Positions 40,546 through 52,410 of a stretch of 64,000 bases of DNA are shown piece by piece (position 1 is the stretch's first letter; each line of letters starts with the position of its first letter). The translations under genes and the position numbers were made by a program. The notes beneath the pieces were generated by a model. The model had not been told where the DNA came from and searched no databases. It was given only the letters and a program-made list of their open reading frames with translations. The stretch lies in assembly GCA_030340625.1 (NCBI GenBank), contig JAOPHQ010004277.1:1-64000 (forward strand). Reading direction: 5' to 3'. Source of the stretch: Merluccius polli (lineage: Eukaryota; Chordata; Actinopteri; Gadiformes; Merlucciidae).

Positions 40546-42514
40546 GGATCATGACCCCCCCCCCAGTCCCTATTGCTCAACCTGGGATCCATCGAAAGCT
40601 GATCAAAGAGATGGACGCCCCCTGGTGTTCACTGGCCTCAAGTTGTATTTACAGAAATGTCATGCATAAGGCCTAGATGATTGAAATCCACTCGGCTGCT
40701 GAATGTTGTTTGCATTATTTGCATAGTTTGATGTAGACTGATGAGATGTATATAGTCGAGTGGAGAAGTGTACAATTATTACATGTTTGGCCTGAACTCT
40801 ATAAAGGGTGTAAGGATGTATTCAATGTAAGCAAGCAGAGACTCCAAATTACTTTAAATACTTTTATTTATATTATTTTATTCTTTAACCAGAATGTGTT
40901 TGGTTTAAAATGCATTCAAAATGTACAAATAACCCAATGTAAAGGTTTCAACATGAACATTTTCCATTTACTACATATGCACTCAGATTCCATGTATGGG
41001 GCACAGATATATTATTTTTATGACACAAGTAGACCTGATTAGTTTTAAAGCTCACTCACCACCACGAGGTTCAGGCCACGAGTGAGACGACGAGAGACAA
41101 ACATTTACTAACATTTGCAAACATTTAGTTAAACATGGAGCTGACACAGACATACAAACAGCACATACAGACATGTATGACAAAAACACAGATTAACTGA
41201 ACATGAACTAACAATAAAGGGTATGTAAAGTGTGGTGCAGCAGTTACGCATCAACCAGCGATTAGGTTGTGTTTAAAGCTGAAAATGTTCTACATGTGCA
41301 TATTTTTTAATCGTTCTCATGTATTGTACAAACTCTGCACATATTCCAAATAAACAAACAAGAACACAGAAGTTATATTTTTTAGCCCTGATTGTCTGAA
41401 CAAAGTGCGTCATTATCATTTCATCTACTTCCACGTTCAAACTGGCTGAACAACATTTTCACTCTTGGCCAGGACAGTAACTTCCTTGAGTCTCCAGTTG
41501 CCTGGCAACCAGGAAGGTACAAGAAGTAGGATGTAACTCACTGATCAACTCCTCTGTTTCAAATATGATCCTGCTCAGTGTGAACTTTGAAATGAGAGAT
41601 TATTTTCCATGCTTTCAACAATCTGTTTTTCAAATTACAGCTGAAATGAAACATAATTTCTTAGGGATGGGCCTCAAAAATAAATACATAAATAAAAAAC
41701 AAAACCTATAAACCTGATTGCAATAAAGGTTTGAATTGAAATAAAGTGCATATGTCAGAGTACAAGGAAAAAAGATAGACGTGTATATATACTGTACATA
41801 TACACCCATGTACATGGTAGCAATACAAAAGATGTAAGTTGAGGTGACTAGCTTTATGTGTTTTCCTTGTGAGTTAACTGAGGTGTGAGTGCTGGTGGTT
41901 GTCAGTCTGGGGTAAGAAGCTCCATATCCTGCATATGCCATTCGATATAAATGTTTTTCCCCCATATTGCCTAAATGTATACAGTTATAAATATGTGTTG
42001 TGCTGTGGCTATAGTGTAACTACTAGCCTACATATGTTGTTGATAGTTCACATAAACAGTGCAACAGAATTCATGAGCTCAAATTACATTTTAAAGGTAA
42101 ACCCTTATTCTGCAATGTCACTGTCAGATAAACATGGTGAAGTAATGTACTGTATTTTTGTGTAGTGCACTGTAATTTATTGCACTGTATTTGATAGGTA
42201 TGTAACGATAAACATAAACTCTTATAGAGGCTACTATGTTTGGTTGCAAGTGTTCAGTGTTGACAGTGGTTTGTGCTTGACTGTTTTTGGTTTAAATAAC
42301 ATCCTCAGCCCTCCATGAACCTAAACATCATTTTCACATAAGTTAGGGCAGGCATACTTTAACATTTGCCTTCACTGACTTAGTAATGGACATGTGGAAC
42401 TACACAGATCATTATACCTATCACACCATGTCAAATGTGTTAAAAGCAGGTGGGAGGGGTTTGTTATGGGCACACCTAGAGTCAAGGTTACCTAGGTTAC
42501 GAGCCTCTGATCTC
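40546..42514. other. Intergenic; no gene seen
   Basis: AT-rich, with frames up to about 110 codons that show no recognisable motif. The final part (about 42360-42514) is the upstream region of the candidate gene 2 promoter and contains a repeated AGGTTAC motif (AAGGTTACCTAGGTTACGAG). Confidence 0.45.
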
Positions 42515-42522
42515 TTTATATA
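42515..42522 (+). promoter_or_regulatory. TATA box of candidate gene 2 promoter
   Basis: TTTATATA sits about 80 bp upstream of a consensus splice donor, so transcription would start near 42545-42550. The assignment to gene 2 rests on the order exon 1, conserved intron segment, coding exon; no transcript data were available. Confidence 0.45.
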
Positions 42523-42547
42523 GGACAGTGGCTGGTAGGATTCCTAA

Positions 42548-42600
42548 CAAGGCAGCTGCTTCTACACAGGCCAGAAGGACCCAGAAAACACGAAACAAAG
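42548..42600 (+). other. Candidate 5' UTR exon 1 of gene 2
   Basis: The short non-coding stretch ends ACGAAACAAAG, followed by GTAAGT (42601), a strong donor. Joined to the acceptor at 55927 it would give a 5' UTR leading to the ATG at 55984. The intron sequence beginning 150 bp downstream (42751-42957) is duplicated in the region upstream of gene 1, as expected if promoter and intron were duplicated with the gene. The start is estimated from the TATA position. Confidence 0.45.
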
Positions 42601-42736
42601 GTAAGTTCATACAGTTTCTATTCACATACACTTGACCTCCAAACAAACATTTCAGTTTCATACTGTGATTATTTCTCCTTTAAGTTATTTCTACTCAGAT
42701 TTTGTAAATTTTGTACAAAGAAAACAGGCTATTTAA

Positions 42737-42957
42737 CATGTAAACTTGTGTGAAAAAGGTTTTATTTAGTTTGCTTTCTTATGCGGTGCATACACATACG
42801 CTTATTGTAATCCAGTATACTTAGTATAACAGTCTGTTTTACTTCTTTATTCATTAAGAACTAAACCCCCCACTGTGTTTCATCCCCCAGAGTGAAACAC
42901 AGTGTAAATATCGTTTTACCTTTTTAAATAATCTCTGGTGAATTTGAAAGATAAACA
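42737..42957 (+). repeat. Intron segment paralogous to 1143-1154 plus 5916-6135
   Basis: Contains the uninterrupted sequence TTTAACATGTAAACTTGTGT. In the left copy the same sequence is split twice: by the TTAA-targeting element (ends 1142) and by the 4.8-kb element (1155-5915). It serves as an empty-site reference for both. Confidence 0.85.
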
Positions 42958-43225
42958 TATATATGGTTTTCTACTTAAGTATCCTGACATGACTGTCTTC
43001 ACCTCTGATAAAAGCTGCTCAACATAACTGGCCATAGCAAAATAATGGCACAGAAAATAATATAAAATAGCATATTTCTTCACTTAAAATATTCCAAAAC
43101 CAACTAAAAAATAGTCTATGGAACAACGGGACGCAGCGTCTGATGATTTTATCTGTAAATATAATGTGTCGGCGGCGCACTGAGTTTATTTCCTCGCCTG
43201 TGGTTTGGTCTGATTCGCCGGGGGA
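42958..43225. other. Intron sequence; nothing recognised
   Basis: No coding or repeat signal except a GC-rich patch near 43160-43220. Confidence 0.4.
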
Positions 43226-43640
43226 GGAGAGGCGTGGTTGATGGTGTGGAGAGGTGTGGTTGATGGTGTGGTTGATAGTGTGGAGAGGTGTGGTTGTTGG
43301 TGTGGAGAGGTGTGGTTGATAGTGTGGAGAGGTGTGGTTGATGGTGTGGAGAGGTGTGGTTGATGGTGTGGAGAGGTGTGGTTGATGGTGTGGAGAGGTG
43401 TGGTTGATGGTGTGGAGAGGTGTGGTTGTTGGTGTGGAGAGGTGTGTTTGATGGTGTGGAGAGGTGTGGTTAATGGTGTGGTTGATGGTGTGGAGAGGTG
43501 TGTTTGATGGTGTGGAGAGGTGTGTTTGATGGTGTGGTTGATGGTGTGGAGAGGTGTGGTTGATGGTGTGGAGAGGTGTGTTTGATGGTGTGGAGAGGTG
43601 TGGTTGATGGTGTGGAGAGGTGTGGTTGATGGTGTGGCGA
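43226..43640. repeat. 22-bp minisatellite
   Basis: About 18 tandem units of GTGTGGAGAGGTGTGGTTGATG with variants (TTTGATG, TTGTTGG and shortened units). The minus-strand frame through it is an artefact. Confidence 0.9.
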
Positions 43641-44172
43641 TGCCAATCTAGCGGCGCACTGTGATCTTGGTGTCCAGAATGAATGCGTCTGCTGCGGCCG
43701 CTGAGCAGGAAGACAGTGCACTTGTGTTCTGTAATATTCTAATCACTTTATTTAAAAAACACACCCGATGTAAACTTCTCTTCTCTTTTATTCTATATTT
43801 TTCAACTAGCTGACGTGATTACACAGAAACGTTTTATTCCATGTATGGCATTAATGCCAACGAGGCAGAATAACTGCCTCTAACTGGAGTAATGTTGTGC
43901 ACTGACCGCCACAATTACGCACGGTAGATCCGCTGGTTAACGTTTGTGCAACCAGCACCAGACTGGTGCAAAGAACCACAGAAACCTCCGTGCTGATGTG
44001 CACATCAAACTGGTCGTTTGTTAAGCCCTCGCCCTATTTTAGGAAGAAAACGCCTAAAATAACTTACCCAAAATGAATCAGGAATAGCTCCTCAACCATA
44101 AGGCTTATATGCATATTTCTGGTAGGTAGCTAAGGAATATGAATCTGTTGTAAGTAAACATATATCTATTAC
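43641..44172. other. Intron sequence; nothing recognised
   Basis: No gene signal. Contains a NotI-like GCGGCCGC near 43694 and otherwise unique-looking sequence. Confidence 0.4.
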
Positions 44173-44176
44173 CATT

Positions 44177-44784
44177 TGTGACGGCCCGCCTACTTTTTCA
44201 CTGTGGTGACGTCATTGTTTGTCTTTCTCCGAGGTGATCAGCTGATTCCATTTACCGGATCTGGAGCACCTGGCCAGGTGTCCCAGCCGGATCTGGAGCA
44301 CCTGGCCTGGTGTCCCAGCCGGATAAAACCGCTTTTCCACTTCACCACACCCTACCCTATGATCAAAACACCACATTTACATGACTGAAACCACTGACGT
44401 ACACACCTCATCCTGGCGTTACTTTAAGTTATGTTACTTTAGTTAAATAAATCTATTTTCTATCAGTTAGCACTGTCTCTCCCGTTGTTGTCATCTCCTT
44501 CGGGCCGGGTCATGACAATATATAATACAATATCAATATATAATAAAATATGCAATATATATAACACAATATCAATATATACTACAATATACAATATATA
44601 ATACGATATCAATATTGTGACGGCCCGCCTACTGTTTCACTCTGGTGACGTCATGGTTTGTCTTTCTCCGAGGTGATCAGCTGATTCCAGTAACCGGATA
44701 TTAGTTCAGTTAAATAAATCTATTTTCTATCGGTTAGCACTGTCTCTCCCGTTGTTGTCATCTCCTTTGGGCCGAGTCATGACA
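44177..44784. mobile_element. Short LTR-type element: two related LTRs around a 98-bp AT-rich core
   Basis: Two direct copies start TGTGACGGCCCGCCTACT and end GTCATGACA (44177-44517 and 44616-44784), giving TG...CA boundaries. CATT flanks the whole unit (44173-44176, 44785-44788), a 4-bp duplication. The left copy is 341 bp and contains a doubled GGATCTGGAGCACCTGGCC and an AATAAA; the right copy has a deletion of about 170 bp. The core is only ATA-rich simple sequence, with no primer-binding site or coding region that I can see. It is best read as a TRIM-like or rearranged LTR remnant. Confidence 0.65.
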
Positions 44785-44788
44785 CATT

Positions 44789-45801
44789 CCAGAGTAAATG
44801 GAGATGCAATACAGGAAAACATAAGAGTTTCATCCTCGCCTAGTATATAATCTAAATTTCAAAGGCAATATCACCATTTTAACCAAGATTGCATGGATAA
44901 TTAAGCAACTGAATGTCTTCTCCTACTCTTTGACTACAACTGTAACTGTACATTTGATGAAATTTAGGATACAATGTATAAAGATATACTCAGACGGTCT
45001 CCATGTTTTGGCCATGTTTATTTTCTACATGTTGATCTGTTTACTGGGATTGTACTTAAAAAAACTATTAATTTCCATATAGCCATGTTACAAATAACAT
45101 AAATCTCCCAAACACATTGAAATAGTACTAAACACAATGAATATTGATCAATATTGAATCCTATATTGATCAATATTCATATATCACTGAAGAGCTCCGT
45201 GCTATACAGGCAGATTAATGGAGAAAACGAAGGGCCACATTTGTGAATCAGCTATCAGCAGATTCGTCTCATCCAGGGGAAGACATTGGTGTTAGGCTCA
45301 TTGGTGTCAGTACTTCGATACAGCCACCAGATGGCGACGAAGAGCCGAGAGCTCCGACATGAGTTTCAGTCTGGCTGGATTAAAATGGCGTGACACTCGC
45401 TGGAACTCTTTTTTGGTCTCAATAAATAAGCATTAACTAACAGTTAATTAATACAATAATAAGCATTAGGGTTAGCGCTACTCTTCATTCATTCTTCCCC
45501 CACACACTCTCTTTTTTTGCTGTCAATGGGTTTTTTTCTCGAGACTTTTGCACACGCTAAACTGTCTCCCATTGCCGTCCTCAATCCCCTTCGCCTTTGT
45601 TCTGCACTTTTTATTTGTGTTTTCTATTCCTAAACTTATTTGTTAGTTATTCTAGTTTAATTTGTTACTTCTAGTTTTATTTAGTTATTTTAAGTATATG
45701 TTTAGTAAATTTATAACGGAACTCTCATCCATCATCCACCAGTCTATTTCTTCTCCGCAGAGATTCTTTTTATTGCGAACCCACCGTATGACAGAAAACA
45801 C
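44789..45801. other. Intron sequence; nothing recognised
   Basis: AT-rich with short (ATTGATCAATATT)-type inverted motifs near 45145-45180. No coding signal. Confidence 0.4.
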
Positions 45802-45804
45802 CTG

Positions 45805-46546
45805 GGGCCTCATTTATAAACCTCTGCGTGCGTCTAATTTGGCGTGCGTGCACGAGCGCTCTGCTCCTCCCAAGTCCATCCCTTAATAGTCCTTAAAAGG
45901 TCAATGCTAATTAATCACTTCATATTTATAAGTAGGAAGGAGCCTTTTCTGACCAATCATTAGACGGAAAAATGGATGCACCTTTTAAAAAGAAAGCGTT
46001 TTTCGGAGATCGAAGTGCTTCTAAATGAAGGAGACCAACGCACGTCTATTTTGTGGCTTATTTATCAAGCTCATTATTTAAATGTTTAAGTGATGCAGTT
46101 GGTCTGGCCGAGGATTGTGATTTGAAAGGGCTGTAGTGTGTTGAACATAATTTTGCTTTAATTCATATTTCATAATGGGTGCTTTTCATAAAATAAATAT
46201 ATAAATGGATAAATAACTCATGTAGTGCGCAATGTACGTTGGGTCCGCAATGAGCTCCGGGGGTTACAGCATCTTCTTCTTCTTTTGGAGTTATTGGCGG
46301 TTTGCAAATGCATATAGTGCATTACCACCACCGGCCACCCTCTTGTGGTCCTCTCCGGAGTTCACTGTTTGAGAAACTTTGCGGGAGCTTTACTCCTGCA
46401 GGGGGAAAGGATGCGTAGAACTGCGCACTCTTTTCCGCAAGGTTTTTTTCTATAAATCACGACGTTGGCGGTGAAAGATGCGTACGCACATTTCATCCCT
46501 GTTTCCGCAACATTTTCGTGCACAGAGACCTTTATATATGAGGCCC
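45805..46546 (+). mobile_element. PIF/Harbinger MITE with CTG target duplication
   Basis: Ends GGGCCTCATTTATAAAC and TTTATATATGAGGCCC are flanked by CTG (45802-45804, 46547-46549). Near 45990-46035 a relic reads KRKRFSEIEVLLNEGDQRTS, the start of the Harbinger Myb-like protein. Around 46270-46350 a CTTCTTCTTTTGGAGTTATT/GCATTACCACCACC block looks like a separate small repeat. Confidence 0.8.
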
Positions 46547-46549
46547 CTG

Positions 46550-48162
46550 GACACAGTATAAAAACCAGAAGTTAGCTTTTTGCGCGCGTTTCTTCTGGGT
46601 TTAAACTGTGTTGAGTTGGTCTCTGGTCAACGATTTCGCGCATTCAGTCAATCCTGTTCGTGACGCCAAATAATGTGGTATATACACTTCTCGGCTACCA
46701 GAATGCTGGTCTGTGGATGATGAAATGATGGAGGTCCGCTCCCACAAGTGTCTGAGTAAATAACTTTTTATTTAACAGAGAACACAAGCGGTATGACATT
46801 CTATGCATCTGAATGGTCCGAATCTTCTCCGAATCTGAGTCCGAATCCCCCAATGGGGTCTGAATCTGAATACTCTCTAATGCACACACTTCGTATAGGC
46901 CTGAGCCAGACCATACGTGGCAGTCCGACAAGCTGAAACAATGCGTCTGGAAGAAGGTATAGATTTACTACTCAAAACCTTCTGAGATCTTCAGGGCATC
47001 TTCTTGCTGTTTCAGCAGGCACTCAGGATTGTCCCTATAGTTTACAGAGAGGCACAGGATGTGCTCTCATGACACAGCAGTGTTCTACAGATAAAGAATG
47101 AGTGAAATACAATGAATGAAAGAAAGAATGAGAATAACCTGCAAATGTATATCAGGAAATACACCTCAGTACCTTGAAAGCAGAAAGTTTTTAGCAAAAC
47201 TGCTAAAAACAACCTTTTTCACGGCGACTACTGACGACACTAACATTACTAAAGAGCAGCAAGAAGCTTGCGCTAGCACTAATGTTAGCATTGCTAATAC
47301 TAGTGAAGAGGAGCGCCAGCCCAGGTTGTTCAAGCGATGCTGCTGCTACATGCGTCCATCACTGTTCTGATTACTCCAGACGCACCCATACAGCAACAGC
47401 CCAATATTCCCTTCATATGCTCCCCACCCACTAAAAGTGAGTTGATTAGGGAGAGAAAGCAAGACAAACTCAACCACTGTAAATTAAAAAAAATGCATTC
47501 AAGGGAGAGGAAGAGAAAGACAGACAAAGAGAAAAGGTTAACAATTTTAACAGTATATTATGTTTTTTTGTGTCTCCCTAATTTACCTCTTATTGTCTTG
47601 TGTTATCTTCTCACTTTAGTAACACAAGATAGAAGACAGAAGACCATAAACAACTTCTCCAATGTGGGCAGCAGCAAGCAGGTCCAGTAAGGAAATGCTA
47701 TCAGAGAACCTGCTGGAAAACCAAGGTAAAGGATGACAACCAATGACAGGTCTTCCATGTGAATGGACAATAAATTACAATCTTATCGTACAGAGATAAT
47801 ATTGTTTATGAAAATCAGATTTTACAGTGGGTGCATTTGTTAAACTGAATATGGTTTGTTGTGTTTTTTTACAGATGTAATTCCAGATGTCTGGACATCA
47901 TTGCTGTGTGAAGACTAGTGAAGAGAAGAAGTTACAAGTATGTCTTTCTTAGATAAATAAGGATTGAAAAAGGGGGAGAACAAGGGATGTGGAGGGCCCC
48001 ATGCCTGTGTTTGCCTTAGGCCCCAAAATGACTAAATCCGCCCAGCCCTTTATTTCTGAGGAAAGGAAATATAGTAGGAAAATAGTAGGTGAGTAAAAAG
48101 TATAATATTTTATTCTAAATGTACTCAAGTAAGAGTAACAGTCCAGCCATTTCAAAGTTCTG
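46550..48162. other. Intron sequence with unidentified repeat pieces
   Basis: No gene supported. A short TATAAAA motif near 46556 and the frames at 47116-47690 lack recognisable domains. The part 47960-48150 (GGGCCCCATGCCTG, CTAAATCCGCCCAGCCC and TACTCAAGTAAGAGTA) resembles pieces of fish DNA-transposon ends. Confidence 0.35.
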
Positions 48163-50000
48163 CCCAATTCTGGATTCTGTTTGGGTCTTCCAGTATAACC
48201 TTATGCTGACCTTAGACGATTTTTAAAGCGATTTTGAGTTTTAGACAAATTTCCCAGTTGGAGTAAAATCACAGAGAGTTTCTGTGCGCTCCCATCACGA
48301 CACTCGTTAGGTGTAAGGCTTAGTCAGAGCTGTCTTTGTACAGTCTTTTTCTCATTTTGACCATTCCGACAAAATCAAACGTGTTTAATATTATCGCAAG
48401 TCTTTAGTCTTGCTCAAAACGTGAGTGATGATCGATGCGATTTGTAAGCCTACACTGTTAACAGCCAATAGGTGTGCTCTCTTTGTCTGACATTATCAGC
48501 ACAGTGACAAAGTAAACATGGCAGCTAACTTCAGTTAGCCTAGTTCATGTCTAACTTATGTACAAAACAATTGGCTGGATTAAAAAACTCCCTTTGAATG
48601 ACCCCCTTGCAGCCTTGGATGCTGCTATTAACTGAAAAACGACTAGCTAGCTGCTGAGCTAGTTGACATAACTTGCCTGCAATTGTTTCTGCAAGATTGA
48701 CAGACCTTGCTGTCCATGTTCTCTTAAGCAGGGCGGTATCCACATTTTGCGGTCCCTTTTTTCTCTTCTAGAAGTACAGACACACACAAATGCAGCAGTG
48801 GCAAAGAGCTGTTGCTGCTGCTCTTTCATTGTCCACACTAATGTCTTCCTGTTTTTCTTCAGGAAGAGGAGGGCTCACAGAATCCTATAATGTGTGCATC
48901 TCTAGGATTAAAAACTAGGACTTGACAGGTGACATATTGTCGTTAGATGTGAGAGTGTCAGACTAATTTACTTCCATGTAAGGTAGACATTAGTTGACTA
49001 TAAACTGTTGGCTAGACCCCCTGGTTTTGTATCGTCTGCAAATCTTGCTATTTTGCTACTAACCTCCGTATCAAGATCATTTATGTAGATAAGGAAGAGC
49101 AAAGGCTCCAACACCAATCCCTGCAGTACTCCAGTACTACAATTCCTCCCACAGTTACTTTCTACCAGTGAACCAACTTTCGAAACCCACTCTGTGATAA
49201 CCCCTTTAATTCCTACTGATTCCATTTTGACCTGGAGCCTCTCATGTGGTACCTTGTCAAATGTCTTTTTTTGAAATCCAAATATATAATATTATAAGCT
49301 TGGGAGTCCAAACCCATTGTAGCCTCCTCAAAAAAGTCCAGGAGGTTTGTTAGGCATGACCTCTCTCCGTGAAAACCATGCTGCTATCATTTAAGATACC
49401 AAGTTCAAGGAATAATTTGTCCCTAATGATAAATTCAAGTCCCTAAATGATACAAGTTAAGCTGACAGGTATGTAATTTCCTGGGTCAGTACGGTCTCCT
49501 TTCTTTCTTCCTGAGACCTCTTGGATATATCCCATCGGCCCCCTGCCTTATTTGTCTTAAGTTTTAGAAGTTTATCTATTACTTCTCCATTCTTTAAACT
49601 GATATCCTCAATAAGATTCTGAAAACTGGATGCACCTGAAGTCATGCATGAAAACAGTAGTGAAGCTCTCCACAAAGTAGATATTAAAGGTATCAGCAAT
49701 AGTGTTATCATCAGTCATAGCTCCTTTATTTTTTATACCTCTTACTCATCTTTAACTGTCCTTTTTATACTGTAGTATTGAAAAAAGCATTTAGAGTTAC
49801 TCTTTGAATCTAGCGCCATCTGCATTTCAAAACACCTTTTAGCTTCCCTTATTTCTTTTTTAACTTTAGCTCGTATTCAGTCTTCTTTCCAAACTACTGC
49901 TTGAATATTCTGAATAACTTCCTTTTTTGTTTCAAACTGTCCTGTAATGACTTATTCATCCATTGTGGATGCTTCCCATTAGGGGTCCAAGCACCAACAA
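48163..50000 (-). pseudogene. CR1-like LINE fragments, heavily broken
   Basis: On the minus strand 49225-48998 encodes GVITEWVSKVGSLVESN, GVLQGLVLEPLLFLIYINDL and the catalytic FADDTKPGG. Upstream (49711-49457) is further connector sequence with stops between. At 48190-48163 the downstream region resumes (the same RIQNWA piece as in 19690-20147). Between 48200 and 48995 lies non-LINE sequence, part of which matches 20085-20240. Confidence 0.65.
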
Positions 50001-51079
50001 TGTGTTATTAATGATAAATTATTGTTATTTGCACTGTAAAAAGAAACAACATTGTTAGATTGTTCTTCAATGTTTACCCATTGCAAGAAAAGTATTGATA
50101 TAAAAAAGGTTTATGGAATTATTCCCTCAGAAATTAATAATGACATTATGTTCACAATTATACTTTGTTGTCATCTAAATTATTCTCATCATATGGAATC
50201 GTGGCTGATTCAAATCGTGAACCCCACATCGTGAATCGCATTGAATTGTGGGATTAACACATCGTTACATCCATGGGCGTAGGAAGCATTGGAAATGTGG
50301 GCGGGACAATCTGGGTCTGTTGTCTTCCCCCAGAAAATCCTTAACAGAGTAGATGTCATTTCCTGTGTTCTGCCTTTTAACAGGTGGTTTGATACTGTTA
50401 TCTGGCTATACTAGCATGAGAACTATTGTGGGTACATTTTGTAATTTCATCCAGAGGAAGTGGTTGGCCCCAGATCACATATTTGAAGATATTAAAAAGC
50501 TAAAAGTACAGAAATTGATTCAATTACTAATTCAGAGCCATCTTTAATAATAACCACTCATTGTTTATTTAAACTTGAGGATATATTTATGCTTGCATGC
50601 AATTGCAATTTCTGTTAAATGAATTTCTTTAATGTTATCAAATCAATGAGTAAAGTGGAGAGGACAACTGTAGTCAACGTGCCCCTATGCATTCTCCAAT
50701 AAACTACATTCATCTTCCAATCATTTCTACTACTATGAGGAATCACCAGGACCTGAGGCCTGTGTCTCAGAGCCAGATTATGTTGTTAGCCAGTTATCTT
50801 GGTGGCTTTGTTTACATTACCGTTTTACACACATAACACTTCTACCAAGAAGCACTCCACATAAATATTCAGGGAAACATTTCATGACAAAAGGCATCAA
50901 TATAAAAACCATCTGCCACCTTTCATGAAAAGCAATAGTTTTGAATTCATAATACTGTAGGTTTGAGGAGTGTGTGAGCAAATCCATCAAGTTAGCTGGT
51001 TAACATCATAACAGCTTTATGGCACAGACCCCTGATGAGGCTGCTGTCAGTCAGAAGAAGACGAGAAGAAGATTACTTT
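50001..51079. other. Intron sequence; nothing coding recognised
   Basis: Near 50205-50275 the stretch AATCGTGAACCCCACATCGT and TTAACACATCGTTACATCC looks like one end of a hAT-type element. The rest is unassigned. Confidence 0.35.
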
Positions 51080-51405
51080 GTCAATGTACACAAGGCAATT
51101 GAATTGTCTTTTCACTCCTCCTAGTACACACACATACAGTCCCCCACACATATGCATTTCATCAGAGAGGTCAGAGCGCAGAGTCGCCTGCAGTTCAGCG
51201 CGACCCTACGCTCAGTTTTGTTGGGGTTCAGTGCCTTTCTCAAGGGCACTTAGGCAGAGATGGTGGGCACCGTAGATGTGATACCACCCACCCTTAAGTC
51301 CCCAGCTCACAGCTGGAATACACCCTCTTGTCGGTGTCAGGGATTGAACCAGCGACCTTTAGGTTACTGGCCTCTTTTACCTCTAGGTCATCCTGCCTCC
51401 CAGTA
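51080..51405 (-). mobile_element. tRNA-type SINE, minus strand
   Basis: On the minus strand a pol III box B-like GGTCGCTGGTTCAATCCC (51342-51359 region) is followed by CCCTGACACCGACAAG and, further on, AGTGCCCTTGAGAAAGGCAC and TGAACCCCAACAAAACTGAG, a layout shared by common fish SINEs. Ends are approximate; the box A match is weak. Confidence 0.55.
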
Positions 51406-52402
51406 TAGAGACTTTGTCACAAAAACCAGAAGGCTATAAGCAACAGACGAACAAAATACAAACATTTAGTTAAATGCCAAGCTTTTTTGGTAACAATTTC
51501 CTGAACATTTTGTGGTGACAGTGTGTGACCCATCTTAACTCAGCTAACTGGCATCCGGGCACAGGGATAAAAGTAAAATTTATTTCAAGCCAAGTCATAT
51601 TCCCCATCTACAATTTGTAAAACAAGTTACAGAGGAAGCCCTCACATTAGCCCTCGACGCCTGCTAAACAAATAGCACAATGTGTAAAGTTATGAGATTT
51701 CAGCAGTACCCCACGCATAACCATTGCTGCTGTTCTCTAATGCACCCATCAAGTTGTAAAAAGGCTTTAACCTACACTTTATTTAAATACTCCAGACCAA
51801 TAGCGCTTTAAGGGAAGAAGATGCTTTTGAACAGCTTTTCTATTGCCAGTTTGCTTGTATGTAATTTCAATGCTGTAAATATGTATAAAACTGAGAATTT
51901 TTCTTTTTTGCAAGGCTTGACTTTTTAGTCTTCCAAATAATCAACCATCAACATAACTTTTCAGTGCATATGGTTTCATTTATCTTATAGGTCTACTAAG
52001 CTTTATCCACATGTAAATCTTTGTTGACCTGACAGTAATTCATCTTTTCTGAAACATTAAAATATTGGTGTCTGGGACACTGTGGCTGTATGAAACCGTG
52101 AGATAAAGAACGTAGGCTATTTGAAACGCAAATAATCATCATCAAATAATCAATAGCCTACGGGACACTGTGAGTTTAGGCTACGCTCACACATGCACAC
52201 TATGGTGACCACCACATTATTATTCTGTTGCAGGACAGTAGACGTGATTTTTAAATATAATGATTTGAATATAATAGGCTAACATCTAATCTAATGTCAG
52301 CTTTTGTGTAGAATAAAGTCGAATGTGCACACGTCCATCGAGACGTGATTCATTGATTAGCCTACTTCAATACACAGTGGGGCTATCGTCTCCGTTTGTT
52401 TA
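51406..52402. other. Intron sequence; nothing recognised
   Basis: AT-rich, no coding frames of note, no clear repeat ends. Confidence 0.4.
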
Positions 52403-52410
52403 GTTATAGT

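Noticed and set aside
42590..42600. Interferon-response element in the GAAAACACGAAAC stretch of exon 1
   Set aside because: The spacing of the two GAAA motifs does not match a consensus ISRE; not supported.
43226..43640. CRISPR-like or coding interpretation of the 22-bp array
   Set aside because: Head-to-tail minisatellite with degenerate units and no spacers; the open minus frame is a by-product.
46600..46660. LTR/primer-binding site in ATCCTGTTCGTGACGCCA
   Set aside because: The TGG-starting primer site would be on the opposite strand from the TATAAAA motif, and no LTR partner is visible.
47116..47690. Possible small gene with frames of 84 and 117 codons
   Set aside because: Overlapping frames of ordinary composition, no motif, no consistent splice or repeat context.
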